Shown piece by piece: positions 15,642-24,142 of a stretch of 61,474 bases of DNA. The position numbers were made by a program, and so were the translations under genes. The DNA lies in the IMG/VR virus record IMGVR_UViG_3300050132_000042, positions 1 to 61,474 of that record. One strand, 5' to 3'. Below the pieces are notes generated by a model. That model made no database searches. It saw only the letters and a list, made by a program, of their open reading frames with translations, and was not told where the DNA came from. This DNA is from a virus. Position 1 is the first letter of the stretch, and every line of letters starts with the position of its first letter.

Positions 15642-16340
15642 ATGACCGCAGCGGCAGCAACCACACGAAAGAAGAAGCTGGCCAGCCCCAAGCAGCCCAC
15701 GGTCATGCAAGGTACCGAGGCATGGCGTCTGCTCCGGTGCGCGAAGGTGACAGCCTCGCGCATCTCTGATGTCATGAACTTCAAGAAGGACGGCAGCGAG
15801 TCGGCAGCACGCCGCGAGTACCGGCTCCAGGTCGTCACCGAGATGCTCACCGGCATCCCGTATGACTACGGCTTCGAGACTCCAGCCATGCGCTGGGGTC
15901 GAGAGACCGAGCCGCTCGCACGGATCGTCTACAGCGAGCTTGCCCAGGTAGCTGTGGACCAGATCGCATTCGTCGATCACCCCACCATCAAGAATGCAGG
16001 CGCATCGCCTGATGGTCTGGTCGGCAAGGACGGGCTGCTTGAATTGAAGTGTCCGACTTCGTTCACGCATCTGAATTACTTGCTCACCCCCGGCTCGATT
16101 GAGGGCGATTACATGGATCAGGTCCAGTGGCAGCTTGCCTGCACCAAGCGGCTGTGGTGCGATCTGGTTTCGTATGACCCGCGCATGCCTGAGAACCTGC
16201 GCGTGTATCGGATTCGCATCAAGCGAGACGAAGACCTGATCAAGAAGTACGAATTGAACGTGAACAAGTTCATCGACGAGTGCCGTGCGCTCGTCACCAC
16301 GTTGGCGTCCTACACGCCGACCCTTACAGCGAAAGGCTGA
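15642..16340 (+). CDS. YqaJ-type viral exonuclease
   Basis: 232 residues. RGWLLR-type opening seen as GTEAWRLLRCAKVTASRI, then a helix with MRWGRETEPLAR, and the PD-(D/E)XK core GASPDGLVGKDGLLELKCP. This is the lambda-exonuclease-like family that resects double-stranded ends for recombination. The ATG at 15642 follows the HNH stop at once. The ribosome site is poor, perhaps because the HNH gene entered here; ATG 15614 or 15576 upstream, inside the HNH gene, are less likely starts. The partner annealing or SSB protein may be the next gene. Confidence 0.88.
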   Translation: MTAAAATTRKKKLASPKQPTVMQGTEAWRLLRCAKVTASRISDVMNFKKDGSESAARREYRLQVVTEMLTGIPYDYGFETPAMRWGRETEPLARIVYSELAQVAVDQIAFVDHPTIKNAGASPDGLVGKDGLLELKCPTSFTHLNYLLTPGSIEGDYMDQVQWQLACTKRLWCDLVSYDPRMPENLRVYRIRIKRDEDLIKKYELNVNKFIDECRALVTTLASYTPTLTAKG

Positions 16341-16344
16341 CATC

Positions 16345-17163
16345 ATGGCAATCACCAAGAAGACCACCACGCAAGTCAACACCTGGGACGAGAAGCTCGC
16401 GAAGGAAGCCGACATCAGCGCTGGCCAGGAAGCCGGTGCCGCTGGCGGGCAGTTCTTCAGTCTGCGGGCGGGCATCCTCAAGTTCGACGGCGCTGCGATG
16501 CCGGGGAACCAGATCGCCTGCATCATCATCGACAACGTCCTGGAGAACGTGTACTACCCCGGTGCGTTCGACGCCGAGAACCCCACCCCGCCCAAGTGCT
16601 TCGCGTTCGGACGGGTCGACAACAACGGCGACCTGCCGCCCATGACCCCGCACGAGATCGTGCTGGAGAAGCAGAGCGAACTGTGCAGCAAGTGCCAGTG
16701 GGCGCAGTGGGGCACGAAGGTCCGCGCCGATGGCAGCAAGAGCAGGGGCAAGGCGTGCAGCGAGACGCGACGGCTGGCGATCATCATCGCTGGCAACTTC
16801 GTCGGCGGGCAGTTCCAGCCCATCGCCAAGGCCGATGCGTCTGACCACTTCGCCAACGCGAAGGTCGGCTACATGAAGCTGCCCGTCACCAGCGTCAAGA
16901 ACTTCTCCGGCTACGTTCGCTCCTGCAAGAGCGCGTTCGCCCGCCCGCCCTATGCGATGTATACCCGCATCTGGCTCACGCCGAACGCCGACAACCAGTT
17001 CGACGTGAACTTCGAGGCGTTGGGCAAGGTGCCCAGTGAACTCCAGAACGTGATCGAACTGCGGCATGATCAGGCCGTCGAGGAAATCATGTTCCCGTAC
17101 CAGCCCGCTGCTGAAGTCGAGAAGCCGAAGGCGGCAGTGCCACCGAAGCGCAAGAAGTACTAG
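16345..17163 (+). CDS. Phage protein downstream of YqaJ, candidate single-strand binding or annealing partner
   Basis: 272 residues from ATG 16345. Blocks such as FFSLRAGILKFDGAAMPGN, CSKCQWAQWG, KACSETRRLAI and VTSVKNFSGYVRS recur in phage proteins encoded next to YqaJ or polymerase genes. Two Cys (CSKC) plus a later Cys could bind zinc. No acidic SSB-type tail is present; the C-terminus is basic (PPKRKKY). A DNA-binding role in recombination is inferred from context only. Confidence 0.75.
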   Translation: MAITKKTTTQVNTWDEKLAKEADISAGQEAGAAGGQFFSLRAGILKFDGAAMPGNQIACIIIDNVLENVYYPGAFDAENPTPPKCFAFGRVDNNGDLPPMTPHEIVLEKQSELCSKCQWAQWGTKVRADGSKSRGKACSETRRLAIIIAGNFVGGQFQPIAKADASDHFANAKVGYMKLPVTSVKNFSGYVRSCKSAFARPPYAMYTRIWLTPNADNQFDVNFEALGKVPSELQNVIELRHDQAVEEIMFPYQPAAEVEKPKAAVPPKRKKY

Positions 17164-17179
17164 CCAGTCGTTTCAATCT

Positions 17180-17209
17180 GCGGGGCAGCGTTCAATTGCG
17201 CTGCCCCGC
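17180..17209 (+). terminator. Hairpin terminator candidate
   Basis: The arms GCGGGGCAGCG (17180-17190) and CGCTGCCCCGC (17199-17209) pair perfectly with an 8-base loop, followed by ATTTCCATT. It lies directly after the stop of the previous gene. The U-run is short, so partial termination or an mRNA end-protecting hairpin is likely. Confidence 0.6.
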
Positions 17210-17229
17210 ATTTCCATTCTGGAGCAAGC

Positions 17230-17421
17230 ATGAAGAACGCACTCGACAACTGGGTGGCCATCAACGAAGCGATGAAGAACTGCACAGAGAAGGAAGCACT
17301 CAAGCTGATGGAGAAGGAGCGCAGTGGTGAGAACCGGACCCGCGTGCTGCTGCGCATCCACTCTCGCATGAACAAGCTGCGGGCCGACCGGGAGCGTCGG
17401 GAGATCATGGGAGGAAAGTGA
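17230..17421 (+). CDS. Small basic helical protein
   Basis: 63 residues, mostly charged helix (MKNCTEKEALKLMEKERSGE). TGGAGCAAGC precedes the ATG. It is just upstream of the DNA polymerase and overlaps the next small frame. Function unknown. Confidence 0.7.
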   Translation: MKNALDNWVAINEAMKNCTEKEALKLMEKERSGENRTRVLLRIHSRMNKLRADRERREIMGGK

Positions 17422-17564
17422 TGCTCAAGCCCAAGCGGTTGTTGACCGAGAGCCCGTACTACTGCCCGCTGCGCTCGCGCCAATCAGTCAAAAATATCGG
17501 CAGAAAGAAAAAGCGAGATTGCGCGCAAACGTGCAGCGCTTTACACGCACGAGGAAAGAAGTGA
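17421..17564 (+). CDS. Small basic ORF leading into the DNA polymerase gene
   Basis: 47 residues, very basic (KNIGRKKKRDCAQ). It has a strong GGGAGGAAAG site and an ATG overlapping the previous stop. Its TGA (17562-17564) overlaps the likely polymerase start, so it may act mainly as a leader for translational coupling. The polymerase frame is also open through this stretch, so a frameshift joining the two cannot be ruled out. Confidence 0.45.
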   Translation: MLKPKRLLTESPYYCPLRSRQSVKNIGRKKKRDCAQTCSALHARGKK

Positions 17565-19627
17565 GATTGCAAAAAGAAGATGCGAGGCGGTACGTGCCAA
17601 GAAAAAGTGTTAGGCCGGTTTGCGTCGATTTCGAGACCGAACCAATTCGGCCTCGCCCGGATTACCCCCCTAAACCAGTGGGAGTGTCTATTGTGTACCC
17701 AGGTCAAAAGTCCAGATATTATTCCTGGGGCCACCCCACAAAGAACAACTGCACTGAGGACGACGCTAAGCGGGCGCTGAAGCTAGCGTGGTCATGGAAT
17801 GATGGTGTGCTGGGTCATAACATACAGTTTGATTATGAAGTGGCAACCGCGCACATGGGCATGCCAGAACTTCCGTGGGATAAACTTTTTGAAACCATGT
17901 TCCTGCTGTTCCTTGACAACCCGCACGCCAAGGAGCTTGCACTGAAGCCCGCATGCGAGAGTCTGCTGGGTATGCCACCCGAGGAGCGTGATGCAGTTGG
18001 TGACTGGCTGTTCGAGCATGAGAGTGAACTGCATGCTTATGGCCTGTTGCCATCCGACGTGAGCTTGTCGCGAGACAAGAAGGCCAAACCGAGCAAGAGT
18101 GGCTGGCCGCAGTACTTCTCCGCCTGGGTCTGCCTTGCTCCTGGTGACATCGCTGGCAAGTATGCGAACGGTGACACCATCAGGACCGGCAAGCTGTTCG
18201 ACAAGTTGATGCCTGAGATCAAGAAGCGCAAGATGATGGAGGCGTACGACCGTGAGCGCAAGCTGATCCCGATTCTGATCGCCATCGAGCGGCAGGGCAT
18301 CCGGGTCGACCTGCAACGGCTTGATCATGACGCGCAGATGTACGACCAGTGCATGATTGACAGCGAGAAGTGGCTGCGCAAGAAGATGAAGGTCGGCGCT
18401 GATTTCAACCTCAACGCTGATCAGCAAGTCGTGCGGGCCATGGCCGCTGCTGGGCTGATCGATCTGGACAAGCTGGGCACCACGCCCAAGAGCAAGCCCG
18501 AGAAGATCACGTACAAGTCCGATGCCGACTCAATCGCAAACGCAGTCATCGACAAGGTGTTCGCAGGCGTGCTGAAGTATCGCAATCAACTCACCACCTG
18601 TTTGAACACGTTCATGAAGCCATGGCTCAAGGTGGCGCAGAAGTCTGGTGGGCTGATCTTCACTCACTGGAATCAGATCAGAAGTGAGAAGGCGGGCGCT
18701 CGCACGGGCCGGTTCTCATCGAGTCCGAACTTTCAGAACATCCCCACGATGTTCAAGCACATCTTCAAGCACACAGCATTGCGTGCCGCTGATGCGTGCG
18801 AGGAGAAAGACGAACAGGTCAAGCTGCTCGCACTGGCCAAGACCCTGCCAGTGCTGCCCCATGGGCTGCCGCTTACTGACTTGCCATTGTGTCGGGGCTA
18901 CATCATCCCGTACTTGCCGGGTCATCTGCTGATCGACCGTGACTTCTCCCAGCAGGAGCCGCGCATCTTCGCGCACTTCGAGGATGGGCCGCTGACTGCC
19001 GCGTACAACGCAAATCCATGGCTTGACCTGCATGATCATGCCAGTGACGAAATATTCAAGCTGCTGGGCAAGCGCTTCCCGCGCAAGAAGACGAAGATCA
19101 TCAACCTGGGGCTGCTCTACGGCAAGGGAATCAAGCTGCTCGCATCAGAACTTGATGACACTGAGGAAGTGGCGGCTGAACTGAAGAAGGCCGTGCTAAA
19201 GATCTTCCCCGGTCTACAGGAATTGAACAAGGACATGAAGCGGCGGGCCATGAGCAACCTGCCGTTCCGCACTTGGGGCGGGCGCGAGTACTTCTGCGAG
19301 CCGCCGAAGATCGTCGATGGTCGCACGATGACGTTCGATTACAAGATGATCAACTGTCTCGTGCAGGGTTCAGCAGCGGACTACACGAAGCAGGCGATGA
19401 TCGACTACTGGGAAGTGAAAGAGAAGGAGGTGTACTTGCTGCTCACGGTGCATGATGAATTGCTGACCAGTGCTCCAAGGGGGCCATTATTCAGTTCATA
19501 CATGAACACATTGCGCGATGCGATGCAGAAGCCCGAGCTTGACGTGCCGATGCGCAGCGAGGGCACGATCTCAGAAACCGATTGGGGCCACATGGCTCCG
19601 TACGATAAGAAAGGAGTGCTGGTATGA
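17561..19627 (+). CDS. Family A DNA polymerase with 3'-5' exonuclease domain
   Basis: About 688 residues. The exonuclease motifs are VCVDFETE (near 20), GHNIQFDYE (near 86) and YANGD (near 203). The polymerase motifs are LIDRDFSQQEPR (A, near 457), RKKTKIINLGLLYG (B, near 510) and TVHDE (C, near 630). Motif B has Leu where Phe/Tyr is common next to GLLYG. This is the replicative polymerase, as in T7-like systems. GTG 17561 is chosen for its GAGGA site 5 bases upstream; TTG 17567 and TTG 17519 are alternatives, and the frame stays open upstream of 17421. Confidence 0.93.
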   Translation: MRLQKEDARRYVPRKSVRPVCVDFETEPIRPRPDYPPKPVGVSIVYPGQKSRYYSWGHPTKNNCTEDDAKRALKLAWSWNDGVLGHNIQFDYEVATAHMGMPELPWDKLFETMFLLFLDNPHAKELALKPACESLLGMPPEERDAVGDWLFEHESELHAYGLLPSDVSLSRDKKAKPSKSGWPQYFSAWVCLAPGDIAGKYANGDTIRTGKLFDKLMPEIKKRKMMEAYDRERKLIPILIAIERQGIRVDLQRLDHDAQMYDQCMIDSEKWLRKKMKVGADFNLNADQQVVRAMAAAGLIDLDKLGTTPKSKPEKITYKSDADSIANAVIDKVFAGVLKYRNQLTTCLNTFMKPWLKVAQKSGGLIFTHWNQIRSEKAGARTGRFSSSPNFQNIPTMFKHIFKHTALRAADACEEKDEQVKLLALAKTLPVLPHGLPLTDLPLCRGYIIPYLPGHLLIDRDFSQQEPRIFAHFEDGPLTAAYNANPWLDLHDHASDEIFKLLGKRFPRKKTKIINLGLLYGKGIKLLASELDDTEEVAAELKKAVLKIFPGLQELNKDMKRRAMSNLPFRTWGGREYFCEPPKIVDGRTMTFDYKMINCLVQGSAADYTKQAMIDYWEVKEKEVYLLLTVHDELLTSAPRGPLFSSYMNTLRDAMQKPELDVPMRSEGTISETDWGHMAPYDKKGVLV

Positions 19628-19809
19628 AAGACCAGCCGTGGGTTGAACACATTCACTTTTTAGATATGCGCTGCGATCTGTGTGGTGACAACATCGAGGA
19701 TGGTGTGACGTATTACAGTCAAGTGTGGAAAGAGTGCAAGGGCGCAGCGTGGCGGCATCAGGATTTTTGCCGCACTTGCTATAATAAAATAATGCAAAGG
19801 GAGAAGTAA
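19624..19809 (+). CDS. Small zinc-binding-type protein
   Basis: 61 residues with CDLCGD near 17 and CRTCYNK near 49, a CxxC...CxxC pair as in treble-clef or ribbon zinc sites. Overlaps the polymerase stop (ATGA). It may be a polymerase accessory protein, but this is only positional inference. Confidence 0.7.
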   Translation: MKDQPWVEHIHFLDMRCDLCGDNIEDGVTYYSQVWKECKGAAWRHQDFCRTCYNKIMQREK

Positions 19810-20345
19810 TGCCGACTCGACTGAAGAACCTGAAGGAACGCGCGCAGGTCATCGCCAAGGGACTCAATCACGACATGGGCACTTTCAATCGCGTTGACGC
19901 GGACGGCAGCGTGTGGGTGTCGTTCTGCTATGGCTGCGGGAGACAGATGATGGTCGACCCGGTCGACGGTGCAGGCTGCTGGGGCATTGCGATGACCGAG
20001 TTCTGCGGGCCGGTGCAGCCGGAAGTGCCGAAAGAATGCCGCAGCATTGCTGAGCAGATGGAGATCATCGAACTGAAGTGCGAACCCGAGCCGACGCGGG
20101 AACAGATGACCGTCGCAATCGATGAACTGGCTGAGCATGAACTTGCCGCAGTCATGGGTGTTGACGCGGCGAGCGGACCGGACAGGACCGTCATGGTCAG
20201 CACTGGCCCTGATGGCAACATGATAACGCATGAGCATAAGCTGAAGCCGCAGGGCAAGCTCAAGGAGTTCCCCGATGGCTCGATCTACGAAATGCGCGGC
20301 GACGGCTGGCGACGGCGCGATGATCTGCGAAGGAGGTCGTCTTGA
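19809..20345 (+). CDS. Hypothetical protein with N-terminal Cys pair
   Basis: 178 residues. The first third contains CYGCGRQM and a Cys in GAGCWG that could form a metal site. The middle is acidic and helical, and the end is basic (WRRRDDLRRRSS). No known family is recognised. GGGAGAAG precedes the ATG, and the stop overlaps the TTG start of the nuclease gene. Confidence 0.7.
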   Translation: MPTRLKNLKERAQVIAKGLNHDMGTFNRVDADGSVWVSFCYGCGRQMMVDPVDGAGCWGIAMTEFCGPVQPEVPKECRSIAEQMEIIELKCEPEPTREQMTVAIDELAEHELAAVMGVDAASGPDRTVMVSTGPDGNMITHEHKLKPQGKLKEFPDGSIYEMRGDGWRRRDDLRRRSS

Positions 20346-20998
20346 CTGACCGCTTCACCACATGGTCATACAGTGCGTACTCGCAGTGGCGCGAGTGCCC
20401 GCGCAAGGCGTACTACGCACGCATCCTCAAGCTGCCCCAGCCAAGCTCGCCGCAGATGGATCGCGGCACTGCGATCCATCAGCTTGCCCAGGATTTCGTC
20501 GAGGGCAAGCACGTCGACATTCCCAACGAGTTGCGGCCATTCAAGGCGCAGTTCACCATGCTGCGCGACTCGAAAGCAATGTGCGAGCAGAACTGGGGCT
20601 TCACGTCGACATGGCAGCCGTGCGGGTTCTTCTCGCCCGACGTGTGGCTGCGCGTGAAGTGCGATGCCACCTACTATCAGTCACCGACCATCGCCGTGAT
20701 CGTCGATCACAAGACTGGCAAGATCTACGACGAGCATCATGATCAGCTTGATCTGTACGCGACTGTGGGCTTCATCATGCTCCCCGATGCACGCAAGATC
20801 ATCGCACAGGACTGGTATCTCGATCAGGACGCAGTGGTCGAAGATGTGTTCGAGTCGAAGCAGTCACGAGCACTGCGGCAGAAGTGGGACAAGCTGGTCG
20901 AGCCGTACTTCAACGATGACATCTTCCCATGCAAGCCGTCACCGAAATGCAAGTGGTGCGCATTCAGCAAGGCCAACCTTGGGCCTTGCGACTTCTGA
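20342..20998 (+). CDS. PD-(D/E)XK nuclease, Cas4/RecB-like
   Basis: 218 residues. The N-terminal WSYSAYSQWRECPRKAYY has the first cluster Cys. RGTAIHQLAQDFV is the Cas4-like His motif, VKCDATY and VIVDHKTGK form the nuclease core, and the C-terminal CKPSPKCKWCAF...CDF supplies the remaining Cys for an Fe-S cluster. Role: processing DNA ends in phage recombination or replication. The start is TTG at 20342 with GGAGG upstream, overlapping the previous TGA. Confidence 0.88.
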   Translation: MTDRFTTWSYSAYSQWRECPRKAYYARILKLPQPSSPQMDRGTAIHQLAQDFVEGKHVDIPNELRPFKAQFTMLRDSKAMCEQNWGFTSTWQPCGFFSPDVWLRVKCDATYYQSPTIAVIVDHKTGKIYDEHHDQLDLYATVGFIMLPDARKIIAQDWYLDQDAVVEDVFESKQSRALRQKWDKLVEPYFNDDIFPCKPSPKCKWCAFSKANLGPCDF

Positions 20999-21006
20999 GG
21001 TGAACC

Positions 21007-21231
21007 ATGCGAATACTTTGTCTGATTTCCGGCGGTTGTCACTTTCAGACCTTGCGCGAGGAGTGGCTACCGCCCGACAAGCACTATCAGTACTCCCGGC
21101 TGTATCGCGTCGATGAGTGCCCGTGGTGCCATGACACACGAGCTACGATCACATCACCAGAGCCGGATGAGACGCGCACCACGCTACCGCGTCGGTTCCT
21201 GGACAATGGTCGATCTGAGGTGAAGGCATGA
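21007..21231 (+). CDS. Small Cys-containing hypothetical protein
   Basis: 74 residues with CHFQTL early and CPWCHD near residue 38, a possible single metal site. It reads as an alpha/beta miniprotein. The stop overlaps the next start. Function unknown. Confidence 0.6.
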   Translation: MRILCLISGGCHFQTLREEWLPPDKHYQYSRLYRVDECPWCHDTRATITSPEPDETRTTLPRRFLDNGRSEVKA

Positions 21232-21395
21232 GACAAATCATTGCTGATTTACGCGGGGGCATTCCTGACAAGTGCGACTGCTGCGGGCGTGTCACACCAC
21301 CAGACGATCTTGAGCCTGTGTCTGGCGGAGAGTGGATCTGCGTCAAGTGCTTAGAGGCTGAACTTGATGCCATTCGAGCAGAGCGCGATCTATGA
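21228..21395 (+). CDS. Small zinc-finger-like protein
   Basis: 55 residues with CDCCGR near 16 and CVKCLE near 40, four Cys in two CxxC knuckles. Start and stop overlap the neighbours (ATGA both sides). Likely a zinc-binding adapter; its partner is unknown. Confidence 0.6.
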   Translation: MRQIIADLRGGIPDKCDCCGRVTPPDDLEPVSGGEWICVKCLEAELDAIRAERDL

Positions 21396-21751
21396 CCGGC
21401 CCCGAAGCAACCATCGAGCAGCGCGTCAACGAACGCGCCGAGAACGAGCTTGGGCTGCTGAATAGCAAGCTGGGCAAGGACGGCATGCCTGATCGTTGCT
21501 ACTGGATGCCGCAGGGCAAGCCAATCCTCATCGAGTACAAGGCACCGGGCGAACAGCCGACCAAGCGGCAGTGGTACTGGATCAATTTTCTGAGAGGACT
21601 TTCGTATGATGTCCAATGGTTCGATGATGCAGACAGAGCTTTCGATTATCTCGCCGCAGCCGTGGCGTCCTACACCATACATGATAAGGGGAACCCGCTT
21701 CCTGCTGGAGCACGCCAACGCTGCCGTGCTGGCCAAGCCGGGAGGTCGTAA
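21392..21751 (+). CDS. VRR-NUC domain nuclease
   Basis: 119 residues. The VRR-NUC pattern is clear: LLNSKLGKDGMPDRCYWMP with the catalytic Asp, then ILIEYKAPGEQPTKRQ with the E-x-K pair, and WINFLRGLSYDVQWFDDAD at the end of the fold. Phage versions are often encoded beside an SNF2 helicase, as here, and may act on branched DNA. The last about 48 codons overlap the helicase gene in another frame. Confidence 0.87.
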   Translation: MTGPEATIEQRVNERAENELGLLNSKLGKDGMPDRCYWMPQGKPILIEYKAPGEQPTKRQWYWINFLRGLSYDVQWFDDADRAFDYLAAAVASYTIHDKGNPLPAGARQRCRAGQAGRS

Positions 21752-23138
21752 GACCAGCATCACGCTCGCCGCGCTAAAGATTCTGTTCGACAAGAAGATG
21801 ATCAACCGCGTGCTGATCGTCGCCCCTCGTCTGGTTTGTTATGACACTTGGCCCGGCGAGATGGAGAAGTGGCTCGACTTCAACGGCTTCACCTATGCCG
21901 TGCTGCACGAGGGCGGCAAGGACTTCGATCTCATCCCACGCGTGCAGGTCTGCCTGATCAACTACGAGGGGGTGGACTGGCTGTTGGGCACAGTGAAGGA
22001 GAAGTATCAGGCCAAGGTGCGCAACAAGTGGACCGGCGGCATGGTCGACAGCACGCGCGTACGAGTGACGACGAACATGAAGCGCTTCAAGAGCTTCGGC
22101 TTCGACGTGCTGGTGATCGACGAACTCAGCAAGTACAAGCACCAGGACACGATCAGGTTCAAGGCACTCAAGGAGGTGATTCATACCTTCCGCTATCGCT
22201 GGGGCCTCACTGGTTCGCCTGCGGCCAACGGGCTGATCGATCTGTTCGGCCAGTGCTGGATTCTCGATCAGGGCAATGCGTTGGGCAAGTTCGTGACCCA
22301 CTTCCGCAAGGAGTACTTCGACGAAGACCCGCACACGCTGGAGTACGCCCTGAAGGAAGGTGCCGAGGAGAAGATCTACGAACGCATCGCCCCGCTAGCG
22401 TTCGTGCCTACCGAGCAGGACTACGAGCAACTTCCCGAGATGGTGATCCAGGACATCATGATCGATCTGCCTGATGACGTTCGCCGCATCTACGACGAAC
22501 TTCAGGATGATCTGATCACCGGCATCAAGAATCACATCATCGTCGCCAAGAACGCAGGCGCAGCCGCTACGAAATGTCGCCAAGTTGCCAGCGGCGGGAT
22601 CTACGTCAAGGATGCCCCGGTCATCGGCCAGAAGGCTGGGGCGCGTGAGTGGGTGAACCTGCACACCGAGAAGGTCGACGCGCTGATGGACTTGTTCGAG
22701 GAGCTTCAGCATGACCCGTTGCTGATCGCGTACGACTTCGAGCATGATATGGATCGTCTGCGCAAGAAGTTCAAGGGCAAGAACATCGTGTTCGCCTGTG
22801 ACGTTGCGCCTGCTGATTTCCGCAGGTTGGTGCAGCGCTGGAACAACGGCGATATCGATGGGTTGTTCGGTCATCCGGCGTCTATCGGGCACGGCCTGAA
22901 CTTGCAGGACGCAGGGTGCCATGTCGCATGGCATACGATGATCTACGATTTCGATCTGTACGATCAGTACAACCGGCGCGTGCTACGCAGCGGCAACAAG
23001 AGCAAGCGCGTGTTCATTCACCATTTCATTGCGCGTGACACGATTGATGAGATCGAAGCAGGCATGATGAAGTCGAAGGATCACACGCAGACATCGCTGT
23101 TTGCGGGGCTGCAACGACTGGGCAGGATCAGAGCGTGA
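21606..23138 (+). CDS. SNF2-type superfamily 2 helicase
   Basis: 510 residues. Motif I is AKPGGRKT near 43 (Arg where most have Gly-Lys-Thr preceded by Gly). Motif II is VIDELSKYK near 170, motif III LTGSPA near 201, and motif VI QYNRRVLRSGNKSKRV near 454. It probably remodels or unwinds DNA with the overlapping VRR-NUC nuclease. The ATG at 21606 has AGAGGAC about 8 bases upstream; later Met codons at 21624 and 21627 would shorten the overlap. Confidence 0.9.
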   Translation: MMSNGSMMQTELSIISPQPWRPTPYMIRGTRFLLEHANAAVLAKPGGRKTSITLAALKILFDKKMINRVLIVAPRLVCYDTWPGEMEKWLDFNGFTYAVLHEGGKDFDLIPRVQVCLINYEGVDWLLGTVKEKYQAKVRNKWTGGMVDSTRVRVTTNMKRFKSFGFDVLVIDELSKYKHQDTIRFKALKEVIHTFRYRWGLTGSPAANGLIDLFGQCWILDQGNALGKFVTHFRKEYFDEDPHTLEYALKEGAEEKIYERIAPLAFVPTEQDYEQLPEMVIQDIMIDLPDDVRRIYDELQDDLITGIKNHIIVAKNAGAAATKCRQVASGGIYVKDAPVIGQKAGAREWVNLHTEKVDALMDLFEELQHDPLLIAYDFEHDMDRLRKKFKGKNIVFACDVAPADFRRLVQRWNNGDIDGLFGHPASIGHGLNLQDAGCHVAWHTMIYDFDLYDQYNRRVLRSGNKSKRVFIHHFIARDTIDEIEAGMMKSKDHTQTSLFAGLQRLGRIRA

Positions 23139-23264
23139 TTTGCCTCCGAAGATTTTGCATTATCCGAACCAAGAAAATGAACAGCGACGCGGCTTCGAGC
23201 CGATTCCTAGAACTTGTGGTCGACAGGCAAATCCTGTCCATCTGCACCATCCCAAGGAGAAGTC

Positions 23265-23477
23265 ATGGAAATGACCCCCGAGAACCTGGAAATAGTGAAG
23301 GGCTATCACAAAGAAATCCGCGATCTCAAGGCTGATCGCGACCACTGGCTGGATCGGCACACGGTTGCCGCCACCGCACTCGACGCCGCCAATACGAAAC
23401 TGACCCAGATGGTTGTTTGGCTCGAAGCGAACCAGCCGGATGTGTTTAAGCGCGGCATCTGGGGTTCCCTCAAGTAG
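23265..23477 (+). CDS. Small helical hypothetical protein
   Basis: 70 residues from ATG 23265, with AAGGAGAAGTC upstream. It is helical and charged throughout (EIRDLKADRDHWLDRHTVAA), consistent with a coiled coil. The open frame further upstream is not needed. It is the first gene of a group linked by CCTGTCCA leaders. Confidence 0.65.
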   Translation: MEMTPENLEIVKGYHKEIRDLKADRDHWLDRHTVAATALDAANTKLTQMVVWLEANQPDVFKRGIWGSLK

Positions 23478-23497
23478 CGCCTGTCCAGGAGAACACC

Positions 23498-23635
23498 GTG
23501 CCCAAGAGCCGAAAGAACCCCAAGCGCAAGTTGACCCGGTGCGGGAACTGCCGGAAAGGGATGGTTTACCGGGGATCCTTGCCCCTCCGCATTTGTTCGC
23601 TATGCCACGGGACCGGCATGGTCCCTGAGAAATAG
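23498..23635 (+). CDS. Small zinc-knuckle protein
   Basis: 45 residues from GTG 23498 with AGGAGAAC upstream. The N-terminus is basic (PKSRKNPKRKLTR). CGNCRKG and CSLCHGTG resemble the two halves of a DnaJ-type zinc site. It is similar in plan to the zinc part of the J protein at 8589 but lacks the J domain. Function unknown. Confidence 0.65.
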   Translation: MPKSRKNPKRKLTRCGNCRKGMVYRGSLPLRICSLCHGTGMVPEK

Positions 23636-23660
23636 CACCTGTCCAGATGCGGGAGGCATC

Positions 23661-23801
23661 GTGAAACTCGCATGGCGCAAGCCTGACAATCCAACACTCT
23701 GGATCTTTGGGTTCATTTCCCTGATCTACCCCGGTACCGGAGAGCGCACTTACTCCATTTCCCTGGGGCGCTGGACCATCGTTTTGTTCCCCAAATCCTA
23801 A
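23661..23801 (+). CDS. Very small hypothetical protein
   Basis: 46 residues from GTG 23661, with GCGGGAGGC upstream. Hydrophobic middle (LWIFGFISLIYPG). A strand-rich end (YSISLGRWTIVLF) follows. It has the same leader as the next gene. Function unknown. Confidence 0.5.
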   Translation: MKLAWRKPDNPTLWIFGFISLIYPGTGERTYSISLGRWTIVLFPKS

Positions 23802-23824
23802 TCTGTCCAGATGCGGGAGGCATC

Positions 23825-24121
23825 GTGATCGAAGAACCCAACCCCTACAACCCGAAATACCGCATCCAATCGCATGGCTATGAAGCCTACGCAAAAGACC
23901 TTCGTGCCTGGGGTGATTCGCTCAAAGCCAGGGTCGCGGAACTGGAGCGTGACAAGGAGATCCTTGGCGAGCGGATTCGGGAAGTAGAGGTGAAGTGGCA
24001 GCGCACGGATGATGCGTTGGTCCGATATGGGGTGGCGTTGGCGCGGATCGTTGAGCGCCACACCGAAGGAACCCTGTTCCCTCAGACTGCCGCAAACATT
24101 GCCGCCGAAGCCCTCAAGTAG
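23825..24121 (+). CDS. Coiled-coil hypothetical protein
   Basis: 98 residues from GTG 23825, with GCGGGAGGC upstream. Residues of about 30-65 form a strong charged coiled coil (SLKARVAELERDKEILGERI). The N-terminus is Pro/Tyr-rich. Function unknown. Confidence 0.65.
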   Translation: MIEEPNPYNPKYRIQSHGYEAYAKDLRAWGDSLKARVAELERDKEILGERIREVEVKWQRTDDALVRYGVALARIVERHTEGTLFPQTAANIAAEALK

Positions 24122-24142
24122 CACCTGTCCAGGAGACTGCCG

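Noticed and set aside
23135-23335. 66-residue frame after the helicase gene
   Set aside because: It starts at an overlapping GTG without ribosome site and runs into the better-supported gene at 23265.
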